DNA of 64,000 nt from Rhizobium sp. CB3090 (GCF_029714285.1 NZ_CP121662.1:930001-994000); one strand, 5' to 3'; numbered from the stretch's first letter, positions 40,520-52,997 are shown. The notes: generated from the sequence alone by a model not told the origin. Numbers and translations are program-made.

Positions 40520-41286
40520 TGGCGTCTGACATGAACAGCCGGAAGTCGCTCGCCGACTTCCGGCACGATGCCCTTTCAGAGACTGCGTCGACCAACAGCG
40601 AATGCCTGGCGCGGGCGCGGGCAGGCGATGCCGGCAATCTCTGGGTGACTGCGGATCGTCAGACAGGCGGTCGCGGGCGCCGCGGGCGCCCTTGGGTGTC
40701 CGAACGCGGCAATCTCTATGCTTCCCTTCTTCTGATCGATCCGGCTCCGATGGATCGCCTCGGCTCCCTGCCGCTGGCTGTGGCAATTGGCGTGCACCAG
40801 GCGGTGCGCGGCGTGCTGCCGCTGGCTGCAGAGCCTGTGGAGGTCAAGTGGCCGAACGATATCTTGATCGGCCGCAAGAAGACCTGCGGCATTCTGATCG
40901 AGGGAGAGGCGCTTGCCGATGGACGCTATGCACTGGTGATCGGCATTGGCATCAATATTGCCGTCAAGCCGGAAAATCCGCTCTATCCGGTCACCTGCCT
41001 GCATGAGCATGGCTCGGCAGTTTCGCCGGAAGAACTGTTTGCGCATCTCTATGCGTCCATGGCCGAGGCGTTGGCGGTCTGGAATAGCGGCAAAGGCATT
41101 CGGGAGGTGACCGCACGTTGGCGCGAGGTTGCCTGCGGCATCGGTGAAAAGATCACCGTAAACCTGCCGGACCGTTCGATTTCCGGCCATTTTACCGGAA
41201 TCGATGATAATGGCTTGTTGATGCTCGATACCGGTGACGGCAAGATTTTGCCGATCGCCGCGGGCGACGTTTTTTTCAGATCGTAG
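40519..41286 (+). CDS. birA: Biotin-[acetyl-CoA-carboxylase] ligase
   Basis: The 255-residue enzyme activates biotin as biotinyl-AMP and attaches it to a Lys of carrier proteins such as the acetyl-CoA carboxylase subunit AccB. The catalytic motifs TGGRGRRGRPW and VKWPNDILIGRKKTCGILIE are present. It has no N-terminal winged helix, so it is the monofunctional type and not a repressor. I start it at the ATG overlapping the nuoN stop; ATG 40531 is possible. Confidence 0.94.
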   Translation: MASDMNSRKSLADFRHDALSETASTNSECLARARAGDAGNLWVTADRQTGGRGRRGRPWVSERGNLYASLLLIDPAPMDRLGSLPLAVAIGVHQAVRGVLPLAAEPVEVKWPNDILIGRKKTCGILIEGEALADGRYALVIGIGINIAVKPENPLYPVTCLHEHGSAVSPEELFAHLYASMAEALAVWNSGKGIREVTARWREVACGIGEKITVNLPDRSISGHFTGIDDNGLLMLDTGDGKILPIAAGDVFFRS

Positions 41287-41299
41287 GTAAAAGATAGAT

Positions 41300-42976
41300 A
41301 TGGCAAACCAAGACGAACTGGTGTTTTTGCCACTCGGCGGCGTCGGCGAGATCGGCATGAACCTCGCGCTTTACGGCTATGGCGCGCCCGAGCATCGCCA
41401 GTGGATCATGGTCGATTGCGGCGTCACCTTTCCGGGGCCGGACCTGCCGGGTGTCGATCTCGTGCTTCCCGACATCCGTTTCCTTGCCAAGGAACGCAAG
41501 AATCTCAAGGGCATCATCATCACGCATGCGCATGAGGATCACTATGGTGCACTGAACGATCTCTGGCCGGGCCTGAACGTCCCGGTCTATGCGTCGGCCT
41601 TCACTGCCGGTCTGCTGGAAGCCAAGCGCGACTATGAGAAGTCGATGGGCGAAATCCCGATCACGCCGTTCAAGGCCGGCGATCGTATCAATGTCGGCCC
41701 GTTCAGCATCGAAGGCGTCGGTGTCAATCACTCGATTCCAGAACCAATGTCGCTGATGATCCGCACGCCGGTTGGCAATGTCATCCACACGGGCGACTGG
41801 AAGATCGATCATGAGCCCTCGCTCGGGCCTGTGACCGACGAGGCGCGGTTCCGCCAGCTCGGTGATGAAGGCGTGCTGGCGCTTATGTGCGATTCCACCA
41901 ATGCGTTGCGCGATGGTGTCTCGCCCTCGGAAAAGGATGTTTCCGAAAGCCTGCGCAAGATCATCGAGGATGCCGAGGGCCGGGTGGCGATCACCACTTT
42001 CTCCTCGAATGTCGGCCGTATCCGCACCATCGCCGAGGCCGCCGAGGCCGCAGGCCGCGAGATATTGCTGCTCGGTAGTTCGCTGAAGCGCGTCGTCGAC
42101 GTCGCCCGTGACATCGGCATCATGGAGGGAATCAAGCCGTTCATCGCCGAAGACGAATATGGCTATATCCCGCGCGACAAGGTCGTCGTCATCCTGACCG
42201 GCAGCCAGGGCGAGCCGCGCGCTGCGCTTGCCAAGCTTTCGCGTGACGAAATGCGCAACGTCGCGCTTGCTGCCGGCGACATCGTCGTTTTCTCATCGCG
42301 CGCCATTCCCGGCAATGAGAAGGCCATTCAGGATATCAAGAATGGCCTCACTGAACAGGGCGTGCATGTGGTGACAGATGCCGAAGCATTAGTCCACGTC
42401 TCTGGCCATCCGCGTCGTAACGAGCTGCAGAGAATGTATGAATGGACGCGGCCGAAGGTCGTGGTGCCGGTGCACGGCGAAGCAACGCATCTGACCGCCC
42501 ATAAGGAGCTGGCCGAACAATCCGGCATTTCCATTGTGCCGCGGGTTCGCAATGGCGACATATTGCGGCTGGCTCCGGGGCCGGTCGAGGTGATCGGCGA
42601 GGCGCCGCACGGCCGTATCTTCAAGGATGGCACGCTGATCGGCGATTTCGACGAGATGGGCATCGGCGAGCGTAAGAAGCTCTCCTATGTTGGCCATGTC
42701 GCCGTGAATGTCGTGCTCGATGCGCGTTATGATATCGTCGGCGATCCCGATCTCGTTGCAATCGGCCTGCCGGCCTATGACGATGAGGGCGAGGATATGG
42801 AAGACACGCTCTTCGACGCCGTTGTCAGCGCCATCGAAAGCATCCCGCGCGCTCGCCGCAAGGATATCGACATGCTGCAGGAGGCCGTGCGTCGCGCCGT
42901 GCGCGCCACTGCCAACCATGGCTGGGGTAAGAAGCCAGTCGTGACGGTGTTTGTCACGCGCGTGACCGGGCAATAG
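41300..42976 (+). CDS. rnj: Ribonuclease J (metallo-beta-lactamase/beta-CASP)
   Basis: The 558-residue zinc-dependent ribonuclease has the H76-x-H78-x-D80-H81 metal motif, HTGDWKID, CDSTN, a beta-CASP region (GRVAITTFSSNVGRI) and HVSGHPRRNEL / PVHGEATHLTAH. RNase J has 5'-3' exonuclease and endonuclease activity in mRNA decay and rRNA maturation. It follows birA by 13 bases and is probably in the same operon. Confidence 0.93.
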   Translation: MANQDELVFLPLGGVGEIGMNLALYGYGAPEHRQWIMVDCGVTFPGPDLPGVDLVLPDIRFLAKERKNLKGIIITHAHEDHYGALNDLWPGLNVPVYASAFTAGLLEAKRDYEKSMGEIPITPFKAGDRINVGPFSIEGVGVNHSIPEPMSLMIRTPVGNVIHTGDWKIDHEPSLGPVTDEARFRQLGDEGVLALMCDSTNALRDGVSPSEKDVSESLRKIIEDAEGRVAITTFSSNVGRIRTIAEAAEAAGREILLLGSSLKRVVDVARDIGIMEGIKPFIAEDEYGYIPRDKVVVILTGSQGEPRAALAKLSRDEMRNVALAAGDIVVFSSRAIPGNEKAIQDIKNGLTEQGVHVVTDAEALVHVSGHPRRNELQRMYEWTRPKVVVPVHGEATHLTAHKELAEQSGISIVPRVRNGDILRLAPGPVEVIGEAPHGRIFKDGTLIGDFDEMGIGERKKLSYVGHVAVNVVLDARYDIVGDPDLVAIGLPAYDDEGEDMEDTLFDAVVSAIESIPRARRKDIDMLQEAVRRAVRATANHGWGKKPVVTVFVTRVTGQ

Positions 42977-43007
42977 GTTACCATCCGGTTGGGGAGGAGG
43001 GAGAGCC

Positions 43008-43421
43008 ATGCTCGGGCGCATCAATCACATCGCGATTGCCGTCCCTGATATCGCCGCCGCATCCGCCATCTATCGTGACACGCTCGGCGCCAAGGTGTCG
43101 GCGCCGCAGGCCTTGCCAGAACACGGTGTTACCGTCGTTTTCGTCGACTTGCCGAACACTAAGGTAGAGCTGTTGGAACCGCTCGGCGACGCCTCGCCGA
43201 TATCGGCTTTCCTCGCGAAGAACCCTGACGGCGGCATGCACCATATTTGCTACGAGGTGGACGATCTGCTGGCCGCACGTGACCGGCTTGTCGACGCCGG
43301 CGCTCGCGTGCTTGGCAACGGCGAGCCGAAGATCGGCGCCCATGGCAAGCCGGTGCTTTTCCTGCACCCGAAGGACTTTTTCGGGACTCTCATCGAACTT
43401 GAGCAGAGCACATCCCCTTAG
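43008..43421 (+). CDS. mce: Methylmalonyl-CoA epimerase
   Basis: The 137-residue vicinal-oxygen-chelate enzyme interconverts the two methylmalonyl-CoA epimers in propionyl-CoA degradation. Metal ligands appear as INHIAIAVPD (His), VELLEPL, GGMHHICYEVDD (His) and TLIELEQ (Glu). It lies 31 bases after the RNase J gene, preceded by GGGAGGAGGGAG. Confidence 0.93.
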   Translation: MLGRINHIAIAVPDIAAASAIYRDTLGAKVSAPQALPEHGVTVVFVDLPNTKVELLEPLGDASPISAFLAKNPDGGMHHICYEVDDLLAARDRLVDAGARVLGNGEPKIGAHGKPVLFLHPKDFFGTLIELEQSTSP

Positions 43422-43534
43422 ATCGGAGTGGATATAAGGAAAAGCCCGCGCATATCCAAAAGCGCTGCTGCCGTGTGACATTAGAGCGCTGAGCGGCGCT
43501 TTGAAACGCGGGAGCTTTGGTTCTATAAGATGAC

Positions 43535-43638
43535 TGATGCATGTCGCGCAAAAGTGTGCCGCGGTTTTGCGAGAACGGCATGCAAAAACAAAGAGCTAAA
43601 GCATGGGAGCGAATCTGAAAGATCGCGACGAGCTTTAG
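43535..43638. repeat. RIME-type intergenic mosaic element, full-length copy 2
   Basis: This 104-base block matches 2016-2119 base for base except for a handful of substitutions and with no indels. It lies between mce and the DUF1467 gene, in the same orientation relative to the plus strand, and ends about 47 bases before the next start codon. A downstream palindrome half (GAGCTTTAG) could affect mRNA processing. Confidence 0.75.
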
Positions 43639-43685
43639 AATGAGGAGAGGGCAGGCGCTTTGCGGCCTGTCTCGAAGGGAGCATA

Positions 43686-43964
43686 ATGGCCCAGCAGATT
43701 TTTGCGACTTGCGCCGTCTATTTCGTTATCTGGTGGATCACGCTCTTCGCCGTCCTGCCGTTTGGTTTGCGCACCCAAGCCGAAGACAATCACGTGGTCC
43801 TCGGCACAATCGAAAGCGCGCCGACGAAATTCCGCGGTTTGAGGGTGGTACTGATCACGACGCTGGTATCCGGCGTGATCTACGCCGCATGGTATATCAG
43901 CTCGCACTATCTGGGTTTCGGCTTTAACTCGATCCCGCCGATTATTCCACGCTACGGCGGCTGA
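43686..43964 (+). CDS. DUF1467 family membrane protein
   Basis: The 92-residue protein has two membrane segments (about 5-26 and 53-72). The short loop between them contains LPFGLRTQAE, the hallmark of DUF1467, a small alphaproteobacterial family often next to mce and proS. The ribosome site GAAGGGAG lies six bases before the ATG. The biochemical role is unknown. Confidence 0.88.
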   Translation: MAQQIFATCAVYFVIWWITLFAVLPFGLRTQAEDNHVVLGTIESAPTKFRGLRVVLITTLVSGVIYAAWYISSHYLGFGFNSIPPIIPRYGG

Positions 43965-44169
43965 CGTTTATTTCAAAATTATATGCAACTTTTAGACGAA
44001 TATCATGCGCTTATTGAATAGCCTGCAATTCGTCATACTATTGTCATTTGTCTGAGGCAAAGAGGCTGCGCAACGGCGATTATCCAGTTGCGTTTAGCTT
44101 GGCTGCGGTTCGACAAGACTTCAAAGCCTTCCCGCTTAAAAAGCTGACGATGAAATGAAATAGAAAAGC

Positions 44170-44200
44170 AAAAAAAAACAAGGCTATAAGCCTTGTTTTT
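44170..44200 (-). terminator. Rho-independent terminator of the minus-strand sRNA
   Basis: The 12-bp stem AAAAACAAGGCT/AGCCTTGTTTTT with loop TAT is followed on the minus strand by a run of nine T in total. The plus strand has only five T after the stem, so it may also act weakly in the other direction. Confidence 0.8.
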
Positions 44201-44318
44201 AAGTATCGCGTGATCCTTATCCGTTGCCGGGGCTGCGAACGAGCGCGCCTAAGATCTGATCCTCCCAAGACTTGACCGCGAAACGACAAGAATTAACCTT
44301 CTTGCCTCTTTTGTGAGC
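44170..44318 (-). ncRNA. Small RNA antiparallel to the proS leader (alpha-r9-like by position)
   Basis: On the minus strand a strong terminator (44200 down to 44170) ends in nine U residues, stronger than on the plus strand. Upstream of it the sequence is GC-rich and structured (GGGAGGATCAG, then GCGCGCTCGTTCGC and CCCCGGCAACGG), between two AT-rich zones, and holds no reading frame. In S. meliloti an sRNA of about 150 nt, the alpha-r9 family, lies next to proS; this assignment is from memory. The 3' end is well placed, but the 5' end is an estimate and no clear promoter was found. Confidence 0.55.
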
Positions 44319-44392
44319 TAAAATTAGCTCAAAGATTGAGCTTTGTCATCTGTTTTTTTGCATTTTTGCTACAGTCGCGCAGAATTTTTCTG

Positions 44393-44421
44393 TTGACAGA
44401 TTTTTCCGTCAAATCCTTATA
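44393..44421 (+). promoter_or_regulatory. Candidate housekeeping promoter of proS
   Basis: TTGACA (44393-44398), a 17-base spacer and CTTATA (44416-44421) match the rhizobial CTTGAC-N17-CTATAT pattern. Transcription would start near 44428, leaving a leader of about 175 nt before proS. An 8-bp inverted repeat TGAGCTAA-AA-TTAGCTCA lies upstream at 44314-44331. Confidence 0.65.
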
Positions 44422-44602
44422 AATGTGCATTTTTTCGAATTCATAGAAACATATGAGGTTCGCTCGCGCTGGTGGTGTTCGCTAGGTTTACTCGCGCTAA
44501 ATGCGGGTTTCTTTCCTGCGCCGAAGCAGTTATGAACGCCTCCAGAAGTTAATTTCTAACGATTCCGCTGGTGCGGAACGTCAAACCATCTGGAATAAGC
44601 CC

Positions 44603-45925
44603 ATGCGTCTGTCTCGTTACTTCATGCCCATTCTGAAGGAAAACCCTAAAGAGGCTGAAATTGTTTCTCATCGGCTGATGCTGCGTGCTGGCATGATCCG
44701 CCAGCAATCGCAAGGCATCTATTCCTGGCTGCCGCTGGGCAAGCGTGTTCTCGACAAGGTCAACAATATCATCCGCCAAGAGCAGAACCGTGCCGGCGCC
44801 ATCGAGCTCTTGATGCCGACGTTGCAGTCTGCCGAGCTCTGGCAGGAAAGCGGCCGCTATGACGCCTACGGCAAGGAGATGCTGCGTATCCAGGACCGTC
44901 AGGAGCGCCCGATGCTCTATGGCCCGACCAATGAGGAGATGGTCACCGACATCTTCCGTTCTTACGTCAAGTCCTACAAGGACCTGCCGTTGAACCTCTA
45001 TCATATCCAATTGAAGTTTCGCGACGAGATCCGCCCGCGCTTCGGCACCATGCGCTCGCGCGAGTTCATGATGAAGGATGCCTATTCCTTCGATTTGACG
45101 CTCGAGGAGGCCGTACACTCCTATAACAAGATGTTCGCCGCCTATCTGCGCACTTTCAATCGACTGGGCCTAAGAGCCATTCCGATGCGCGCTGACACCG
45201 GCCCCATCGGCGGCAATCTCAGTCATGAATTCATCATTCTCGCCGACACCGGCGAATCCGAGGTCTTCTGCCACCGGGATTTCGTCAATTTCGACATCCC
45301 CGCGGAAGACACGAACTTTGATGACGTCGCAGGCATGAAAGCCATCTTCGACAAATGGACGTCGGTTTATGCGGCAACCTCCGAGATGCACGACGAGACG
45401 GCCTTCAAAGCCATTCCGGAAGGCGAGCGCCTCTCGGCCCGTGGCATCGAGGTCGGCCATATCTTCTATTTCGGCACCAAATATTCCGAGCCCATGGGCG
45501 CGAAAGTGCAGGGACCTGACGGCAAGGAGCACGCCGTCCACATGGGTTCTTACGGTATTGGTCCGACACGCCTTGTTCCCGCCATCATCGAGGCATCGCA
45601 TGACGAGAACGGAATTATCTGGCCGGCCTCGGTCGCACCGTTTGATGCCGTCGGGATCAATATGAAGGCTGGCGATCAGGCCTGCGACGCGGCTTGCGAG
45701 ACGATCTATGCGGCGCTCTCGAAGGCCGGCAAGGACGTCCTGCTCGACGATACGGATGATCGCGCCGGAACGAAATTTGCTACTGCCGATCTGATCGGCG
45801 TGCCCATGCAGATCATCGTCGGGCCGCGTTCGGTCGCGAACGGCGAAGTGGAAGTCAAGGACCGTAAGACCGGCGCTCGCGAAACGATGACCATCGAAGC
45901 GGCGATCAATCGGCTGGCTGGCTGA
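44603..45925 (+). CDS. proS: Prolyl-tRNA synthetase
   Basis: The 440-residue class II synthetase is the short alphaproteobacterial form without the editing insertion. Motif 2 appears as [26 protein letters not shown] and motif 3 as [16 protein letters not shown]; the anticodon-binding domain is C-terminal. I chose ATG 44603 ([13 protein letters not shown]), the family start, preceded by GGAATAAG; the frame runs 34 codons further upstream without similarity. Confidence 0.96.
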   Translation: MRLSRYFMPILKENPKEAEIVSHRLMLRAGMIRQQSQGIYSWLPLGKRVLDKVNNIIRQEQNRAGAIELLMPTLQSAELWQESGRYDAYGKEMLRIQDRQERPMLYGPTNEEMVTDIFRSYVKSYKDLPLNLYHIQLKFRDEIRPRFGTMRSREFMMKDAYSFDLTLEEAVHSYNKMFAAYLRTFNRLGLRAIPMRADTGPIGGNLSHEFIILADTGESEVFCHRDFVNFDIPAEDTNFDDVAGMKAIFDKWTSVYAATSEMHDETAFKAIPEGERLSARGIEVGHIFYFGTKYSEPMGAKVQGPDGKEHAVHMGSYGIGPTRLVPAIIEASHDENGIIWPASVAPFDAVGINMKAGDQACDAACETIYAALSKAGKDVLLDDTDDRAGTKFATADLIGVPMQIIVGPRSVANGEVEVKDRKTGARETMTIEAAINRLAG

Positions 45926-45947
45926 TAAACGATAGGATGAGAAGCGA

Positions 45948-47258
45948 ATGGCGGCAGAGGCGGCAGTGAAGCAGCAGGACAAGGCTTTCAAAACCGGCCC
46001 GTCATCGCGTCCGTTCTCCGGCTTCGAACGGCTTGTCGCCTGGCGTTATCTGCGCGCCCGGCGCAAGGAGGCATCGATCTCGGTCATCGCCGGCTTCTCT
46101 TTGGTCGGCATCATGCTCGGCGTCGCGGCATTGATCATCGTCATGGCAGTCATGAACGGTTTTCGCGCCGAACTCTTCAAACAGATTCTCGGCTTCAATG
46201 GCCATATCGTTGTCCAGCCTGTAGATTCGCCGCTGAATGATTATGCCGCTCTGGCGCAGAGACTCGCCGCCGTCCCTGGTGTCACCATGGCCCTGCCGTT
46301 GGTCGAAGGCGAGACGCTAGCTTCCGGGCGCGGCGGTTCCGGTACTGGAGCGCTCGTGCGCGGCATCCGGTCCGAAGATCTCACCAAGCTCAAAACCGTT
46401 TCGGACCACATCGTCAACGGCGACATGGTAGGCTTCACCGCCGGCCAGGGCGTTTTGGTCGGTTCGCGCCTGGCACGGCAACTGGGTCTGACGGTCGGCG
46501 ACCAGATTACACTGACTGCGCCGGACGGCGACGTGACGCCCTTCGGGGTCAATCCGCGCGTCAAAGCCTATACGATCTCCGGCATCTTCGAAGTCGGCAT
46601 GTCGGAGTATGATTCCTCCGTGATCTTCATGCCCCTGGAGGAGGCGCAGCTCTTTTTCAATGTCGAGGGGATCGTCGAGAAGATCGAACTCTTCGTCAGC
46701 AATCCGGATGACGTCGACGCGCTGAGGCCGAAGATCGAAGCGGCGGCGGGACGGCAGGTCTTCCTGACCGACTGGCGACAGGTGAACGAGACCTTTTTCT
46801 CGGCGCTGCAGGTCGAGCGCAATACCATGTTCATGATTCTGACGCTGATCGTCATCGTCGCGGCGCTCAATATCATTTCCGGCCTGATCATGCTGGTGAA
46901 GGACAAGGGAAGCGATATCGCCATATTGCGGACCATGGGCGCGACATCGGGGGCGATCATGCGCATCTTCTTCATGACTGGCGCTGCGATCGGCGTGGTC
47001 GGCACCGTCGCCGGCGTCGCGCTTGGCGTCGTCGTCTGCCTCAACATCGAATCCATCCGTCAGTTCTTCTCCTGGATATCCGGCACCGTGATCTTCAATC
47101 CCGAGGTCTACTTCCTCAGCAAGTTGCCGGCGGAAATGAATCTCGGCGAGACTCTCTCGGTGATCGTGATGGCGCTGACGCTGTCCTTCCTCGCCACGAT
47201 CTTTCCGGCCTGGCGTGCCTCGCGGCTCGATCCGGTGCAGGCGCTACGGTACGAATAA
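45948..47258 (+). CDS. lolC: Lipoprotein-releasing ABC transporter permease LolC
   Basis: The 436-residue permease has the FtsX/MacB-type layout: one membrane span near 45-68, a large periplasmic domain, then three spans near 290-312, 340-366 and 402-422, with EVYFLSKLPAEM before the last. With LolD it extracts mature lipoproteins from the inner membrane for transfer to the chaperone LolA. Only one LolC/E-type permease is seen here, as usual outside the gammaproteobacteria. Confidence 0.92.
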   Translation: MAAEAAVKQQDKAFKTGPSSRPFSGFERLVAWRYLRARRKEASISVIAGFSLVGIMLGVAALIIVMAVMNGFRAELFKQILGFNGHIVVQPVDSPLNDYAALAQRLAAVPGVTMALPLVEGETLASGRGGSGTGALVRGIRSEDLTKLKTVSDHIVNGDMVGFTAGQGVLVGSRLARQLGLTVGDQITLTAPDGDVTPFGVNPRVKAYTISGIFEVGMSEYDSSVIFMPLEEAQLFFNVEGIVEKIELFVSNPDDVDALRPKIEAAAGRQVFLTDWRQVNETFFSALQVERNTMFMILTLIVIVAALNIISGLIMLVKDKGSDIAILRTMGATSGAIMRIFFMTGAAIGVVGTVAGVALGVVVCLNIESIRQFFSWISGTVIFNPEVYFLSKLPAEMNLGETLSVIVMALTLSFLATIFPAWRASRLDPVQALRYE

Positions 47259-47270
47259 GGAATTCCACAT

Positions 47271-47957
47271 TTGATCAAGCGCAACGTCGTTCTCCAGCTC
47301 ACGGGCGTGGAGCGTCATTACGGGCAGGGCGAAACGCGGCTGTCGATCCTGAAGGGCGTCGATTTCGCCCTGACCAGCGGTGAGATCGTTGCGCTGGTTG
47401 CGCCGTCGGGAACAGGCAAGTCGACGCTTCTGCATGTTGCTGGCCTCCTCGAGCATCCCGATGGCGGCGAGGTGACGATCAATGGCCACGCCTGCGAGGG
47501 ACTATCCGATGAAAAGCGTACAGCCGTCCGTCGCAGCGAGATCGGTTTCGTCTATCAGTTCCATCATCTGCTGCCTGAGTTTTCCGCGCTGGAAAACATC
47601 ATGATGCCGCAGTTGATTTCCGGCCTCTCCAAGAAAGAGGCGAGCGCCCGCGCTGCCCAACTTCTCGACTATATGCGCATCGGCCACCGCGCCGATCACC
47701 GCCCGGCCGAGCTTTCCGGCGGCGAGCAACAGCGCGTTGCCATCGCCCGCGCCGTTGCCAACGCGCCGCTGGTGCTTTTGGCCGACGAGCCGACCGGCAA
47801 CCTCGATCCCGATACGGCGCATTACGTCTTCGACGCGCTTGAGGCGCTGGTGCGCCAGTCCGGGCTTGCGGCGCTGATCGCCACGCACAATCATGAGCTG
47901 GCGGCACGCATGGACCGTCGCGTGACGATCCACGATGGCAAGGTCGTCGAATTCTGA
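47271..47957 (+). CDS. lolD: Lipoprotein-releasing ABC transporter ATPase LolD
   Basis: The 228-residue ABC ATPase has Walker [11 protein letters not shown]-loop [11 protein letters not shown], signature LSGGEQQR, Walker B LVLLADEP and H-loop ATHNHE. It powers LolC. The start is TTG at 47271, with AAGGAA eight bases upstream and no better ATG nearby; it follows lolC by 12 bases. Confidence 0.94.
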   Translation: MIKRNVVLQLTGVERHYGQGETRLSILKGVDFALTSGEIVALVAPSGTGKSTLLHVAGLLEHPDGGEVTINGHACEGLSDEKRTAVRRSEIGFVYQFHHLLPEFSALENIMMPQLISGLSKKEASARAAQLLDYMRIGHRADHRPAELSGGEQQRVAIARAVANAPLVLLADEPTGNLDPDTAHYVFDALEALVRQSGLAALIATHNHELAARMDRRVTIHDGKVVEF

Positions 47958-47965
47958 AGGTGTCA

Positions 47966-48433
47966 TTAAGGGACGATCAGCCCGCCGCGATAATCCAGTT
48001 CATACGCCTTGCGCCCATTCACTAGAATGACCTCATGGCCGATAAAATGGTCGCAGCCACCGGTGCTGCGATCGACATAGTGGCCGAATGAGTGAGCGAA
48101 TTCGTAGCCGCCGAGAAAGCGTTTCTCATCAAGGTAGAGCCGCATCAGCGCCGCCTTGATGACCATCCCTGCGGCCGTTGCGTCGATCAGATCACGCTCG
48201 ACGATCCGTCCGAAATAATTCATCGCCCAGACCGGTTCGTCATCGAGCCAGATCAGCTCCTGTCCGGCGAAATCCGTGCCGCCGAAATAGCTGTCGAGAT
48301 ACCGCCAGCGGCCGCTGGCATAGCCGATATCATGCGAACCGCTACGACAGGACGGCAGTCTCTCGCCATCGCCGACATAGGTTTCTGCCTTGGCAGCAAC
48401 AATAAAATCGTTCAGCTCGGCAAGATCCGGCAT
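47966..48433 (-). CDS. DUF5680 domain protein with upstream LexA-type box
   Basis: The 155-residue cytoplasmic protein contains ETYVGDGE, GSHDIGYASGRWRYLDSYFGGTDFAGQELIWLDD and GVIL-type C-terminal strands that fit DUF5680, a small family sometimes fused to XRE regulators; no HTH is present here. I start it at the ATG at 48433 (MPDLAEL), after GGAGGGGG. A GTTC-N7-GTTC box lies 58 bases upstream (48491-48505), so SOS control is possible. The gene is convergent with lolD, nine bases apart. Molecular function is unknown. Confidence 0.75.
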   Translation of the reverse strand: MPDLAELNDFIVAAKAETYVGDGERLPSCRSGSHDIGYASGRWRYLDSYFGGTDFAGQELIWLDDEPVWAMNYFGRIVERDLIDATAAGMVIKAALMRLYLDEKRFLGGYEFAHSFGHYVDRSTGGCDHFIGHEVILVNGRKAYELDYRGGLIVP

Positions 48434-48490
48434 GGGCCCCCTCCAATCATGATGAGGGATCAAAATGCCATGAGTATCGGTACAAGTAAA

Positions 48491-48505
48491 GAACAAATAG
48501 AGAAC
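48491..48505 (-). promoter_or_regulatory. LexA-type SOS box upstream of the DUF5680 gene
   Basis: The minus strand reads GTTC-TCTATTT-GTTC, a perfect match to the alphaproteobacterial LexA consensus GTTC-N7-GTTC. It lies in the 87-base gap between two minus-strand genes. Confidence 0.55.
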
Positions 48506-48520
48506 AAACAAAGGGAGCCA

Positions 48521-49108
48521 CTACGGGTTTTCCCCGCAACCTTTGTGACCGATGTCGTCGTTCCAATCCTCGATCTTGATGGTTTTGGCTTCGGCCTTAA
48601 GGTCCTTGCCGCCCTTCGTCGCCTTGCCGGTCAGGACATTGTAGTCGCAGCTATAGCTGCCATCAGGATCGAGATTGTCTCGGTAGTCATAGGTGAAGCC
48701 GGCAACGACAAAGGCGTTGTTGCGGAAGGCGAGGGTGAGCGTCTGATGCCAGCGATCGCGCCCAATCGCGTCGTTCTGAGACATAACGGCGATCGAACCG
48801 TTCGGCATAGCCGCGATCGACGGCTCCTGGCCGAAGATACCGCCCGGCTCGCCGCGGCCCCATACCTTATCGGGCGCGGCGGCCAGCAGCTTGAGCAGCT
48901 GATGTTCTTTGTCGCGGAGATAAATGTAGATGCCGATCGCGGTCTCGTCGTCTGGCGGGGCCAATACCAGCAATGCGAGGTCCGGCTTACCGTCCTTGTT
49001 CCAGTCGCCGACCGCCGCGTCGATGATGCGGTCGGGCGCAATGGTATTTTCGGCATGAGCCGCCGATGTCACCGAAAGTAGAATGAGAGCGCAGGCAAGT
49101 GATTTCAT
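48521..49108 (-). CDS. Secreted FG-GAP/VCBS-like protein
   Basis: The 195-residue product has a clear signal peptide (LACALILLSVTSAAHA, cut before ENT). Near residue 35 it has GDWNKDGKPDLALL, a calcium-binding FG-GAP/VCBS repeat signature, and a second acidic stretch NLDPDGSYSCDY. Three Cys are present in the mature part. It should be periplasmic or secreted. It is divergent from the 28-codon peptide gene at 49261; function unknown. Confidence 0.75.
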   Translation of the reverse strand: MKSLACALILLSVTSAAHAENTIAPDRIIDAAVGDWNKDGKPDLALLVLAPPDDETAIGIYIYLRDKEHQLLKLLAAAPDKVWGRGEPGGIFGQEPSIAAMPNGSIAVMSQNDAIGRDRWHQTLTLAFRNNAFVVAGFTYDYRDNLDPDGSYSCDYNVLTGKATKGGKDLKAEAKTIKIEDWNDDIGHKGCGENP

Positions 49109-49212
49109 CGTGATCTTCCCTCTGCGGTTTCATAGCCCAGGGTTGTGTCTTCGTCCATCGATACGCTCCAAAACATCGATGATGAAATTTATTGATGCAG
49201 CTATTGACTCTC

Positions 49213-49227
49213 GAACATAAATAGAAC
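49213..49227 (+). promoter_or_regulatory. LexA-type SOS box upstream of the 28-codon membrane peptide
   Basis: GAAC-ATAAATA-GAAC is a perfect direct-repeat LexA box for alphaproteobacteria. It follows a -35-like TTGACT (49204-49209) and lies 33 bases before the ATG at 49261, a position expected for repression. A partial third half-site GAAAC follows. Confidence 0.6.
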
Positions 49228-49260
49228 AAAAAAGAAACATAACGAGTAAGGAGCGCGTAA

Positions 49261-49347
49261 ATGACCGATATCATTCGAGACGTTGCAGCATTCACCTCCA
49301 TCGTCATGTTTGTCGCCAGCTTTTCCCTCATCATGATGGCGATGTGA
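49261..49347 (+). CDS. 28-residue membrane peptide, SOS-associated (SidA-like candidate)
   Basis: The 28-codon frame starts with ATG seven bases after a perfect Shine-Dalgarno TAAGGAG (49247-49253). The peptide has a short polar N-terminus (MTDIIRD) and then one hydrophobic span to the C-terminus (residues 8-28, including FTSIVMFVASFSLIM). The LexA box at 49213 suggests induction by DNA damage. Caulobacter SidA is a 29-residue, LexA-controlled inner-membrane peptide that blocks division through FtsW; size, topology and control match, but homology is not proven. dnaE begins 114 bases downstream. Confidence 0.6.
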   Translation: MTDIIRDVAAFTSIVMFVASFSLIMMAM

Positions 49348-49461
49348 ATTTTATCCCCACGGGTGTCGCGATGCGCCCGTGATTCCTGAGGTCAACTTCT
49401 GGACTTTATCATCCGCTATGCCGAGAATGCAGCCGATTCATTTGGGCATGCGGAAAGGCAT

Positions 49462-52958
<3,497 letters not shown>

Positions 52959-52962
<4 letters not shown>

Positions 52963-52997
52963 AGCTCGTCGCGCGCACTTTTGCGCGACATGCATTA
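52959..52997. repeat. Internally deleted RIME remnant shared by two convergent stop codons
   Basis: Read on the minus strand, these 39 bases join the start of the RIME (TGCATGTCGCGCAAAAGTG) directly to its end (CGCGACGAGCTTTAG), lacking about 65 central bases. The plus-strand TAA of dnaE (52960-52962) and the minus-strand TAA of the L,D-transpeptidase gene (52995-52997) are both within it. Confidence 0.75.

Noticed and set aside
48092..49081. 329-codon plus-strand frame opposite the DUF5680 and FG-GAP genes
   Set aside because: It spans two minus-strand genes with signal peptide, ribosome sites and family motifs; the plus frame has none.
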